Assembly: GCA_964451095.1 (NCBI GenBank)
Contig: CAYVGI010000003.1
Span: 20,256-84,255 of the forward strand
Length of the DNA: 64,000 nt
DNA from: DAOTTY01 sp964451095
GTDB lineage: Bacteria; Chloroflexota; Anaerolineae; Aggregatilineales; Phototrophicaceae
Direction: 5' to 3'
Of the stretch, positions 50,824 to 59,050 are shown piece by piece (the first letter of the stretch is position 1; each line of letters begins with the position of its first letter). The notes under the pieces are model-generated. The model saw only the letters and a program-made list of their open reading frames with translations, had not been told where the DNA came from and searched no databases. The position numbers were made by a program, and so were the translations under genes.

Positions 50824-52956
50824 ATGACACCTCATCGTCTACAACTATCTAAACTTATCACCGCAATCCCCTTCTTACTCATACTGTCCTTGCTCGCCTT
50901 GTCCGTGGCACAGGCACAGCAGCCCACCTTCCGCGTCGGGGTTCTTGCGGAGGCGAACAGTCAGCTTGGGCGCGGCGCACGGCTCATCATACGCCAGTTG
51001 AACCAGGCAGGCGGCGTACAGGGCGCAGACGGTACCGTCTTCCGGCTGGAGCCGGTCTTCGCACCCGTTACCACCCCGGAGGACATTCCTGCTGCCGTCG
51101 AGCAAATCGCGCAGGCGAACGTCATTGCCGTTGTCGGACCGCAAACCTCAGAGCAGGCATCCGCCCTGCTGCCCTCCCTGGCAACCCTAAACCTGCCCGT
51201 GCTCACACCAGCGACAGAGGACAGCCTCATTGTCGAGGATACAACCGACCTAATGTTCCGTGTGCGGGCGTCACGCTTCTTCACGGAGCGGGCACTGGCA
51301 AACTACCTCGTTAGTGACCTTGGCATCACAACAGTCAGTGTTTATCAGCTAGACGTGGATGCGACCGTTAGCGTGCTCGGTTTCACTAGCGCCTACCAGG
51401 AAGCAGGCGGCGCGGCTGGGGCACCCATTGTGGCAAACACACCGGAACTCATCCAAAGCGCAGCAGCAGAGGTCGCCGCGAACAATCCGCCAGCGATCAT
51501 CACCTATGGCGACCCCCAACGTGCTGGTGAGTTCTACATTCAGCTTCGCTCTACCGGGTATGCCGGGCAGTTCGCCCACCCGCAAGCAAGCTCTGCCGCT
51601 TTTCGGGGCAGCTTCCCACCAGAGGTGTTCTTCAGCACCCTCAGCGCCACCACATGGTCACCGGGCGCAACGGACGCGGTGAGCAGCAACTTCATCAGCA
51701 GCTATGCTCGCACCTTTGCAGAAGTCCCCAATGAGGTCGCTGCCGCCAGCGCCGATGCCGTGCTGCTGCTTGCTGCCGCCATCAGCCTGCCGGGTGAACT
51801 CCGCGCTAACCTGCTGACGTTAGAGGGTGTAACAGGGGTGCAGGGCACACTTTCCCCCGCAACACTCAACCCCGGCGAGACAAGCAACAACGTTTTTGTC
51901 ACCCAACTAAACGAATTCGGTGCACCGGATGTGGTCGCCCGCTTTGCAGGTGACGCTCGTATTGAGTTGACTGCCCCAGTTGGTGTGCTAGACAGCCCCC
52001 AGACGATTGCAACACCCCTGCCAGACGGTGTGTTCGTCACAGTGACGAGCAGCATTCAAAATGTGCGCAGCGGACCCTCAACGAACTTCGATGTGATTGG
52101 GCAGCTAAACCAGGGCGATCAATTGGAGGTCGTGGGCGCAAACAGCGACTTTAGCTGGCTCGTTATTGACTTCCGTGGGCGTGACGGGTGGATTGCAAAC
52201 CTTTCCAACCTCAACGAGATTATCGGCGATTTGAACACGGTGCCAGTCGCCGATTCACCACCCACGCCCATTCCACCACCACAGCCCACACAGCCCATCA
52301 TCGTGGAGGCACAAGAGCCAGACATCGTGATCCAGGCAGCATCCGTTGACCCGAACCCGATACGCATCGGGCAGCAGTTCACCATCAGCGTGACAGTGGG
52401 CAACCAGGGCAACACAGACGCCAGCAACTTCTCCGTCGCGGTCACGCTGCCGCCAGATGACCTGTTCCTGTCGGCAAACCTCACCGGGTTGGGCGCGGGG
52501 CAAAGCACGACTGTGAACCTGAGCGGCACCATCAACGACGAGGGTAGCTACTCCGCCATCATCGTTGCCGATTTGAACAACACGGTCGCAGAGGGAGACG
52601 GCGAGAACAACAACCGTACCTTCAACTTCAGCTACAGCGTGCAGGGGCTTAGCGACGAGGGCACGATCACGCTCAATGATGACCAGGAACTGGAATTTGA
52701 AGACGGCTTCGCCATCCGCTGGGACGACCCGGACATCGAAGGTGAGGATGGCACACGCGTCGGCATCCTCTCCGGGACATCGTTCGGCAACGTGCAAGAA
52801 GACCAGGTGAACAGCAGCAGCGCCAACCAGGACTCCGTAGAGCCGGACGAAGAAGACATCATTGCTATCCTCGGCAGCGACGGCGAGCGTGCCATCGCCC
52901 GCGTGCAGGATATTGACGATAACCGGATCACCCTGCGCTACAAAGTGTTCGACTAG
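50824..52956 (+). CDS. Secreted chimera: periplasmic-binding-type I domain + SH3 + CARDB-like domain
   Basis: 710 residues. Signal peptide (1-31, VAQA). Residues about 35-390 resemble branched-chain amino-acid-type binding proteins ('FRVGVLAEANSQLGRGARLI', 'VIAVVGPQTSEQASALLPSL', 'YGDPQRAGEFYIQLRSTGYA'). A bacterial SH3 domain follows (about 405-465, 'QNVRSGPSTNFDVIGQL'), then a Pro-rich linker and a CARDB-like Ig domain (about 495-600, 'VGNQGNTDASNFSVAVTLPP'), and an acidic C-terminal part. No ABC permease or ATPase gene is adjacent. It therefore looks like a sensor or surface receptor built from a transport-binding fold. Confidence 0.8.
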   Translation: MTPHRLQLSKLITAIPFLLILSLLALSVAQAQQPTFRVGVLAEANSQLGRGARLIIRQLNQAGGVQGADGTVFRLEPVFAPVTTPEDIPAAVEQIAQANVIAVVGPQTSEQASALLPSLATLNLPVLTPATEDSLIVEDTTDLMFRVRASRFFTERALANYLVSDLGITTVSVYQLDVDATVSVLGFTSAYQEAGGAAGAPIVANTPELIQSAAAEVAANNPPAIITYGDPQRAGEFYIQLRSTGYAGQFAHPQASSAAFRGSFPPEVFFSTLSATTWSPGATDAVSSNFISSYARTFAEVPNEVAAASADAVLLLAAAISLPGELRANLLTLEGVTGVQGTLSPATLNPGETSNNVFVTQLNEFGAPDVVARFAGDARIELTAPVGVLDSPQTIATPLPDGVFVTVTSSIQNVRSGPSTNFDVIGQLNQGDQLEVVGANSDFSWLVIDFRGRDGWIANLSNLNEIIGDLNTVPVADSPPTPIPPPQPTQPIIVEAQEPDIVIQAASVDPNPIRIGQQFTISVTVGNQGNTDASNFSVAVTLPPDDLFLSANLTGLGAGQSTTVNLSGTINDEGSYSAIIVADLNNTVAEGDGENNNRTFNFSYSVQGLSDEGTITLNDDQELEFEDGFAIRWDDPDIEGEDGTRVGILSGTSFGNVQEDQVNSSSANQDSVEPDEEDIIAILGSDGERAIARVQDIDDNRITLRYKVFD

Positions 52957-52965
52957 GCAGCATCC

Positions 52966-52993
52966 GCCGGGGGTAGTGTGCCGTGCCCCCGGC
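52966..52993. terminator. Hairpin between convergent genes
   Basis: GCCGGGGG (52966-52973) pairs perfectly with CCCCCGGC (52986-52993) across a 12-base loop. It touches the stop codon of the minus-strand M23 gene. No T-tract on either side. Confidence 0.5.
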
Positions 52994-54153
52994 TAATCAC
53001 TCACCTCAATGTCCAGCCATGTCGTGCGGTTCGGGTACACGTACACAATCTGCTGGAACACCCGCCGCCCGTTCGCACGGATGGTCACATCGTAGTAGTT
53101 GGCGGGCAGGTCGCCCATGGTGAAGTTTTCCTGCAAGTCGGTATCCGCGTTCACAGTGTCATCCGTATAGGAATAGGCGTAGCGTGGTGTGATGCGCTGC
53201 CCAGTTGCGCTTTCGATCTGAATCGTGACATCGCGCAGCACCATGCCAGAGCTATCCGTCACACGCCCGGCGAGCGTGCCAAACCCAGAGAACGGGAATA
53301 TCCACAGTTCGGGGTTGCGTGTTGTGGTGTAACGCTCCGGTTGGCTGCCCACGCGCACCTCAAAGTGAAGGTGCGGTCCGATCGCCACGCCCTCAGAGCC
53401 GACGACGCCCAGCCGATCACCAGCGCTAACGGAATCGCCAGTCGCCACATCCACCCGCGCCATGTGCCCATACAATGTGTACACCAGTTCCCCAGCAGGT
53501 GAGGTAAACCCGTGCTGTATCACAACCAAGTTGCCGTAGTAGTTGGGCTGCGGACCGAAAATCGCGGTCTGGTCGTCCCCTGCGTAGTAGACGGTGCCAT
53601 CTGCTGCGGCAAGCACCGGCGTGCCCTCCGGGTTGGGCATGTCTATGCCCAGGTGCGTGCGGTAGCGCCCACCGCTGGTGCTGCCGTAGGGGTAGGTGCG
53701 GTCAGCAAAGTTCACGCCATTCTCTGAGATGGGACGCCGTAGACGAGAGTAACCGCTAATGGCGCTATCGCTTGCTGGTGGCGGCGTCCAGGATGGCGGC
53801 GGCGTGTCATTCGGGTCGCCGCCCGGCGTTGCCGTGAAGATATTGGTGGGTGTTTCCGAGGGCGTGGGCGTTAGGGTATCCGTGGGTGTTAGCGACGGCG
53901 TTAGCGTCTCGGACGGCGTCGGGGTTAAGGTGTCCGTCGGCGTCAGCGATGGCGTAACCGTGGCGGTGCGGGTCGGCGTTGCCGTGTCCGTCGGTGTGTT
54001 CGTAATCGTCGGCGTGCTGGACGGTGTGAGCGTAGGAACCACGTTCACTGCCTGCGGTGGCGCTATCGTCGCCGCAAACGGCGTTGACTCTGGCGCACAC
54101 GCCACCAAACTGACCAGCATCATAGCAAAAAAGACAATGCGGTTCATCATCAC
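52993..54153 (-). CDS. M23-family (LytM) peptidase lipoprotein with Thr/Pro-rich tether
   Basis: 386 residues. Lipoprotein signal with 'LVSLVAC' at about 13-19, then a Thr/Pro linker (about 40-125) containing an 18-residue direct repeat, a LytM domain with the zinc ligands 'THLGIDMPNPEG' and 'GPHLHFEVRVG', and a C-terminal beta domain ('GRVTDSSGMVLRDVTIQIES'). The metal site looks complete, so it may cut peptidoglycan cross-links. It overlaps the formimidoyltransferase gene by four bases (ATGA) and is the last gene of a four-gene minus-strand operon. Confidence 0.88.
   Translation of the reverse strand: MMMNRIVFFAMMLVSLVACAPESTPFAATIAPPQAVNVVPTLTPSSTPTITNTPTDTATPTRTATVTPSLTPTDTLTPTPSETLTPSLTPTDTLTPTPSETPTNIFTATPGGDPNDTPPPSWTPPPASDSAISGYSRLRRPISENGVNFADRTYPYGSTSGGRYRTHLGIDMPNPEGTPVLAAADGTVYYAGDDQTAIFGPQPNYYGNLVVIQHGFTSPAGELVYTLYGHMARVDVATGDSVSAGDRLGVVGSEGVAIGPHLHFEVRVGSQPERYTTTRNPELWIFPFSGFGTLAGRVTDSSGMVLRDVTIQIESATGQRITPRYAYSYTDDTVNADTDLQENFTMGDLPANYYDVTIRANGRRVFQQIVYVYPNRTTWLDIEVSD
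53854..53955. repeat. 54-base tandem repeat in the M23 gene linker
   Basis: Two adjacent units encode 'TPSLTPTDTLTPTPSET' with an 18-residue period. The copies are nearly identical at DNA level, which suggests recent duplication within the linker. Confidence 0.7.
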
Positions 54154-55067
54154 TCGAAGGGTATCTCACGGTAGTCATTTGTTGCCGCGCCCACACGCTG
54201 CTCCAAAATCTGGGCGCGGGTGTGTAACGGTAGCCGCAGGTACGCCAGCGCGGCGTCTAGCAATGCTGCCTGCGGAACAAGCCCGATCAACTCGGTCTCG
54301 GTCACCTGCACGCCATGTTCCGCCGCTTGTGCATCCACCGCCTGCATCACGTCGAACAGCGACGTCTGGCGATAGTCCACGACATTCATGGATACCTGTG
54401 CCCGTCCATTCACCAGCAAACCCAACGCCTTCAGGTGCGGTAACCCGCCACTGGACGCCCTTACTGCGGACGCGATACGCTTGGCAATCTGCACGTTGTC
54501 GGTGTTCAGGTAGGCGTTATACGCGATCAAGGGTTCCCGCGCCCCGATGACCACGGCACCTGCCTTGCCTAGCTGCGCCGCCCCGTAGTCAGGTTTCATG
54601 TTAGGGTCAGTATCCATCCGCGCCTGCAATTTCTCGTAGCCGCCCCGCCGGATGTCCGCCAGGTTGGTGCGTCCGGCTTGCAGTGCTGCCGCTTCGTACA
54701 AGAACACAGGCAAATTGAGTTCCGCGCCCACGCGCTGCCCCAACTCGCGGGCGAGTGCAGCGCACTCCGCCAGCGAAATGCCTCTGAGCGGGATAAGCGG
54801 CACCACATCCGCCGCGCCGATGCGCGGATGCACCCCGGCGTGCTTCGTGAGGTCAATGTTTGCAGCGGCAGCTTTGATGCCGTTATACGCGCCAGCAAGC
54901 ACAGCGTCAGGCTCCCCGGCAAACGTCACAACGGTGCGATTGTGGTCAACATCGCTGCTCACATCCAGCAGGTGCACATCCGCTGCACGGATCGCAGCGA
55001 CAATCGCGCCAATCGTTTTCTCGTCGCGCCCTTCGCTGAAGTTCGGCACACACTCAATTAACGCCAT
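54150..55067 (-). CDS. ftcD: Glutamate formimidoyltransferase
   Basis: 305 residues, single-domain form. 'LIECVPNFSEGRDEKTIGAI' at the N-terminus and 'DHNRTVVTFAGEPDAV', 'HAGVHPRIGAADVVPLIPL' are diagnostic of the formiminotransferase domain. The enzyme transfers formimino (or formyl) groups between tetrahydrofolate and glutamate. No hut genes are in view. It starts three bases after the SH3-TM protein gene and overlaps the M23 gene, an unexpected place for a folate enzyme. Confidence 0.92.
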   Translation of the reverse strand: MALIECVPNFSEGRDEKTIGAIVAAIRAADVHLLDVSSDVDHNRTVVTFAGEPDAVLAGAYNGIKAAAANIDLTKHAGVHPRIGAADVVPLIPLRGISLAECAALARELGQRVGAELNLPVFLYEAAALQAGRTNLADIRRGGYEKLQARMDTDPNMKPDYGAAQLGKAGAVVIGAREPLIAYNAYLNTDNVQIAKRIASAVRASSGGLPHLKALGLLVNGRAQVSMNVVDYRQTSLFDVMQAVDAQAAEHGVQVTETELIGLVPQAALLDAALAYLRLPLHTRAQILEQRVGAATNDYREIPFE

Positions 55068-55070
55068 CGC

Positions 55071-57209
55071 CTAACGCCCACCCTCGTCATCCACGAACTG
55101 CGGCGGTTGCCCGCCATCTCCCCGACCAGACAGGCGCTGCAAGGCGTTGTCGTCGATGACACGCCCGTTGTAGCGCGTGTACAGCTCGCTGTTCTCCAGG
55201 CGATCAATGGCGTAACGCCAGCGCCGTAACCCGACCTCACGCAGCACAGAACGGCAGTTATCACACCGCACCGTGCGCCGCGTGCGCGGGATCCCCAGGA
55301 TGCGGTTGGTACGCGCATCCACAGATAGATTACCGACCTCACACACCGGGCACTTGTCTACCACAAAGCCGCCCGCGTAACGGTCTGCAACAAGCGTTCC
55401 ACGCAAGAACAACCCGGCATAGCCCAGCACCAGCGCCAGCACACCGCCCCCCACAATCAACTCAATGGGCAGTCCCGGCGTCACATCCGGCACCGTTGCA
55501 ATGGCGGCACCGCCGCTGTCGCCGCCGCCTGGGGAGGGCACCTGCGCCACTTGCGTTACGGGTGTGCTGGTGGGAGGTAACGCAGTTGGCAGCACTCCGG
55601 AGGCATCACGGGGGGCTAATGTGCGCGTTGCAGTGGGTTCCCCGGTTTGTGTGGCGAGCATCGCCTGCGCCACCACTGCCGTTTCAGCGTCGGTGGGGGT
55701 GGGCGTGGAAGTCGGGGTGGGCGTGGCGCTGCTGGTTTCAGTTGGCACCTGCGTGGATGTTTCCGTCGCTGTCAGCGTGGGCGTGCTGGTATCTGTCTGC
55801 GTTGACGTTGGCGTGGGTGTGTCCGTCGCCGTCGGCTCCGGCGTATTTGTCCGGCTCGCCGTGGCGGTGTGGGTGCTCGTATTCGTTGCACTCGCCGTGT
55901 CCGTTGCCGTTGGCTCCGGCGTATTCGTCCTACTCGCCGTGGCGGTATTGGTACTCGTGCTCGTGCTCGTTGCACTCGCTGTGCCCGTTGCCGTTGGCTC
56001 CGGTGTGTGAGTCAGTGTCGCGCTGGCAGTCGGCGTGTTGGTATCCGTTGCCGTCGGCTCCGGCGTATTCGTCTGGCTCGCCGTGACAGTGGCAGTATCA
56101 GTCATAGTCGATGTTGGGCTAGCCGTTTGAGACGCTGTTGCCGTCTCCGTCACGGTTGATGTTGGGCTAGCCGTCTGAGACGCTGTTGCCGTCTCCGTCG
56201 GAATATCCGTCATCGTCGCCGTGTCCGTCGGAGCAGTGGTGTTTGTCGCTGTCTCCGTCGGCAGCGGTGTCGTGGTCGCTGTCGCTGATGGGCGCGGTGT
56301 GCGCGTCAGTGTGGCAGTTGCGGTATTGGTTGCCGTTGGCGTCACGGACGGCGTTTGGGTAGGCGTTGGCGTAAACGTGGCGCTTGCGGTCACAGTGTTG
56401 GTTGCCGTCGGCGTTGAGGTGTTTGTGGGCGTTGGTGTATGGGTTGGCGTTGGCGTCGCTGTGGGCGTATTCGTGCTGGTGAACGTCGCTGTCGGCGTCA
56501 GGTTGTTCATATCGACCACAGGCAGCTCGTCAAGCTCAACCGTCCAGTCCACCAAATTAGACGCCACCCACGCGAACTCGTCCTCACGCGGGAAACCGCC
56601 AAGAACAATAGGTGGCGTCCAGCGGATCATTACCCAGGTCGTATCCTCGTTCCGCGCCACCGGCACAACAGTGTCCCCGTTAAATAGCTGCCCCAACCGC
56701 ACATAGCCTAAGCCCGGTCCGGCACGCACATAGGCGACGTTGGAAACACTATCCACCCAGTTGCCCGTAGGCGTAGGCGTAGGGAAGAACGGCGTGGCAG
56801 TCTCACCGCCCGGCGGGATTGTCGGTGTAAGCGCATTCAGCGGAATTACGGGCAGTTCGTCCAGGTCTTCCACCCAAAAACCCAGGTCGCGGCGGATCCA
56901 ACCGAATGTCCCGCGAAAATAAGTGACCAGGATCCAATCGCCCGTCTCATCACGGTTAACCGGGAACAAAAAATCACCCATTTGCAGGCTGCCCACCACC
57001 GGGAACTCTACGCCCGGTCCGCCGCGCAGCACCACATCCGGCGCAACAACCACGTTAAATAGTGGGGTGGCTGTTTCCTCCACCGTTTGGGCAATGCTCC
57101 GGTTGATGTGTGCGCCGACAAGCAAGCACAGTACGACCAGCAAGAGTGATCCGCCGCGTTTCAAAGTCTGCTTCCATTCGCTAGAAAACGACGGCGCATT
57201 GTAATCCAT
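55071..57209 (-). CDS. SH3-repeat, Thr/Pro-rich, single-TM protein with cytoplasmic zinc ribbon
   Basis: 712 residues from ATG 57209 (TTG 57221 would add four). N-terminal signal/anchor (about 18-42), two bacterial SH3 domains (about 51-120 and 153-230), a Thr/Ser/Pro-rich stretch of about 270 residues (237-508) with repeated 'TNTPEPTATDT', a TM helix (582-604), then an intracellular zinc ribbon with C620, C623, C649 and C652. The layout resembles a surface stalk linked to an inner signalling or anchoring domain. No enzyme motif. Function unknown. Confidence 0.78.
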   Translation of the reverse strand: MDYNAPSFSSEWKQTLKRGGSLLLVVLCLLVGAHINRSIAQTVEETATPLFNVVVAPDVVLRGGPGVEFPVVGSLQMGDFLFPVNRDETGDWILVTYFRGTFGWIRRDLGFWVEDLDELPVIPLNALTPTIPPGGETATPFFPTPTPTGNWVDSVSNVAYVRAGPGLGYVRLGQLFNGDTVVPVARNEDTTWVMIRWTPPIVLGGFPREDEFAWVASNLVDWTVELDELPVVDMNNLTPTATFTSTNTPTATPTPTHTPTPTNTSTPTATNTVTASATFTPTPTQTPSVTPTATNTATATLTRTPRPSATATTTPLPTETATNTTAPTDTATMTDIPTETATASQTASPTSTVTETATASQTASPTSTMTDTATVTASQTNTPEPTATDTNTPTASATLTHTPEPTATGTASATSTSTSTNTATASRTNTPEPTATDTASATNTSTHTATASRTNTPEPTATDTPTPTSTQTDTSTPTLTATETSTQVPTETSSATPTPTSTPTPTDAETAVVAQAMLATQTGEPTATRTLAPRDASGVLPTALPPTSTPVTQVAQVPSPGGGDSGGAAIATVPDVTPGLPIELIVGGGVLALVLGYAGLFLRGTLVADRYAGGFVVDKCPVCEVGNLSVDARTNRILGIPRTRRTVRCDNCRSVLREVGLRRWRYAIDRLENSELYTRYNGRVIDDNALQRLSGRGDGGQPPQFVDDEGGR
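55686..56501. repeat. Low-complexity Thr/Ser/Pro repeat region within the SH3-TM gene
   Basis: About 816 bases of degenerate repeats of Thr, Ser, Pro and Ala codons, including four or more copies of a 33-base unit encoding 'TNTPEPTATDT'. Likely to vary in length between strains through slippage or recombination. Confidence 0.8.
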
Positions 57210-57233
57210 AACAATGGGCAAACCAACCGACGA

Positions 57234-57908
57234 TTAACCACCGACGTTGAACGTCACCTGCTGCCCGGCGGGGTTGCCATTGGCGTAAAACTGCGCAGAC
57301 CAACTACCCTGCGAATACGGTTCAAGGAAGAACCACACACAGAAATCCGTCTCGTCTGTCGTCACCACAAGATTGTCTTCCAGGGCAGTCGCACCGCCGA
57401 ACGTGAACGTTACACTCACCAGTGTGTTGGCAGAAATCGTCTGGTATCGCTGCACGGCGAACATACGGGTTGTATCTGACGGGAACTGTGTGAGGTTATC
57501 CACGCCACAGCCGTCACTGTCGCGCACCGCCGTCGTGACGTACGTCTCCGCAACGACACCGCCTTCGCTCCCGCTGAACAGGCTTGGGTCGGGCGTCGCC
57601 CCCCCCTCGCCCACAGAGCGGTCAATCCGTGCGGAAACGCCAACTGTCGGCGGGATGCCCGCCCGTACAGTCTCCAATATCACCGCGTTGACGGCATTTT
57701 CCCTTGCGACGAACGTCTCAGCAGCAACAGCGGTTGTCAGCACCTCGGTTTGCTGCGCACTAATCATGCCCCGGATTTGCACCGCCTCGGTGACGTGACT
57801 GCGATTCTCAGCAGCGAGTGTTTCTATCTGGTTGCGACCGGAGATGGAGCCACATGCCGCAAGAAATATCACCAACCCCATTACCATCAGTGCTTGAATG
57901 CGCATCAT
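57234..57908 (-). CDS. Small lipoprotein of unknown family
   Basis: 224 residues. A lipoprotein signal ends 'VIFLAAC' at about residues 11-17. A helical, Ala/Glu-rich stretch (about 25-75, 'NRSHVTEAVQIRGMISAQQT') is followed by a beta-rich C-terminal domain with two Cys that could pair. I do not recognise the family. ATG 57908 is chosen over GTG 57920 because it gives a compact signal sequence. It is the first gene of the minus-strand operon and begins 24-25 bases before the SH3-TM gene. Confidence 0.7.
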   Translation of the reverse strand: MMRIQALMVMGLVIFLAACGSISGRNQIETLAAENRSHVTEAVQIRGMISAQQTEVLTTAVAAETFVARENAVNAVILETVRAGIPPTVGVSARIDRSVGEGGATPDPSLFSGSEGGVVAETYVTTAVRDSDGCGVDNLTQFPSDTTRMFAVQRYQTISANTLVSVTFTFGGATALEDNLVVTTDETDFCVWFFLEPYSQGSWSAQFYANGNPAGQQVTFNVGG

Positions 57909-57942
57909 ATCCCAAATCACGAGCTAATTATGCCATTCGCAC

Positions 57943-57951
57943 ATTATAGCA
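57943..57951 (-). promoter_or_regulatory. Extended -10 promoter of the lipoprotein-SH3-ftcD-M23 operon
   Basis: On the minus strand TG-C-TATAAT is a full extended -10, 35 bases before ATG 57908. The -35 position lacks similarity, as is usual for extended -10 promoters. Confidence 0.55.
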
Positions 57952-57978
57952 AATTCAACCTTGCTGGGAGAGATGGGG

Positions 57979-58007
57979 TTGTGCGCTGCCGCAAATACAG
58001 CTATGAT
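57979..58007 (+). promoter_or_regulatory. Promoter of tRNA-Arg
   Basis: TTGTGC (57979-57984), 17 bases, TATGAT (58002-58007), with the tRNA starting 14 bases downstream. Confidence 0.55.
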
Positions 58008-58020
58008 GAGCGACAAGTAA

Positions 58021-58092
58021 GCCCCCATAGCTCAGGGGATAGAGCGTCGGCCTCCGGAGCCGAAGGCACAGGTTCGAATCCTGTTGGGGGTA
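58021..58092 (+). tRNA. tRNA-Arg (anticodon CCG)
   Basis: Full cloverleaf: acceptor GCCCCCA / TGGGGGT, D stem GCTC/GAGC, anticodon stem TCGGC/GCCGA with loop CTCCGGA (anticodon CCG at 58054-58056), T stem ACAGG/CCTGT with TTCGAAT. The CCA end is not encoded. It decodes CGG, a rare-looking arginine codon in this window's genes. Confidence 0.95.
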
Positions 58093-58209
58093 CTTGTCTG
58101 CAAAACGGTCAACTCCCCCCCTACTACCAGCAGAGAAAAAAGCGAACCAAAAGTCGGTTTAGGACAGCAAGTGACTATCCCAAACCTATCGTTTAGCTAC
58201 GCCTGTGTC

Positions 58210-59001
58210 CTACGGATAGATGTAAGGCGGGTCGGGCGGCTCAATGAGGTCAATCTGCTCCGGCGTTAGGATAGGATACTCACCGCCACGGAAGTCTCCT
58301 ATGGAGAACGCCCCCGTTACGGCAATCCACGTCCCCGGTTCTAAGTCAGCAATGCCCTCGCCGCGCACAGGCAAACCGATTGCCGTTGCGTCCGCCACAC
58401 AGCAATTGACTGCAAAGCGCGTCACCATAGCGGTGTTCTCACCATAGTCCGGTTCACGGTAGATGAAACCTGTCACGGTTGCCTGCTGCCCCGTAAATGT
58501 GGTCAGGTCATCGCTGGCATCGAACGCCCGCAGCCAGTCCAGAACGTGCCACTCCGCAGCATTATCCGACGATAACGTCATGCCGCCCTCGCCGCCGATT
58601 GCGTTCAGGCTCACGCCGTTGTTCACCGCATCTATGCCCAGCGGATTGGACGCAGCAAGCACGCCAATTAGCAGCGGGAATGATACCACCGCCAAAATAC
58701 CCCAGTTTGCATGGTCGTGGTCATGGTCATGATCGTGGTCGTGTTCCACAGGTTGCCCGCGCTGCGCCATAATCAGTGTGTAGCTAATGTACAGACCATA
58801 GACGATAAAGAAGATACCTGCCGTGTAGGACAGCCAGATAAACCGCGCGTTGATGTAGTTCGTCACGTTGCCGCTGAAGATGTTGTAGAAGAAGTAGCCA
58901 CCCAGCCCCAGCATGATGACCGCCTTCAGCCATTCCTTGATGTCGACCTCATCGTGGTCGTGGTGATGATGATCGTGGTCATGTGTGTGTACGTGTGCCA
59001 T
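58210..59001 (-). CDS. TIGR03943-family His-rich membrane protein (partner of COG0701 permease)
   Basis: 263 residues. Two His/Asp-rich stretches ('HVHTHDHDHHHHDHD', residues 3-17, and a second near 87-100) probably bind metal ions. Two membrane helices lie near 22-45 and 55-75, another near 103-120. The soluble C-terminal part carries the family signature 'VTRFAVNCCVADATAIGLPV'. TIGR03943 proteins are encoded beside COG0701 permeases, as here (49 bases), and are often linked to zinc shortage. AAGGAGAG precedes the ATG. Confidence 0.85.
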   Translation of the reverse strand: MAHVHTHDHDHHHHDHDEVDIKEWLKAVIMLGLGGYFFYNIFSGNVTNYINARFIWLSYTAGIFFIVYGLYISYTLIMAQRGQPVEHDHDHDHDHDHANWGILAVVSFPLLIGVLAASNPLGIDAVNNGVSLNAIGGEGGMTLSSDNAAEWHVLDWLRAFDASDDLTTFTGQQATVTGFIYREPDYGENTAMVTRFAVNCCVADATAIGLPVRGEGIADLEPGTWIAVTGAFSIGDFRGGEYPILTPEQIDLIEPPDPPYIYP

Positions 59002-59050
59002 CGGTTTAAGTTCTCTCCTTCGCTCGCAATTAGCGTCCGGTTGATGTCAT

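Noticed and set aside
53759..54550. Plus-strand frame of Val/Gly/Ser repeats opposite the M23 gene linker
   Set aside because: It is the antisense of Thr/Pro codons; no plausible protein. The same applies to 55465-56010 and 56221-56706.
55686..56501. Repeated DNA that might be taken for a CRISPR array
   Set aside because: The units are degenerate, in frame and encode Thr/Pro-rich protein; there are no constant spacers and no cas genes.
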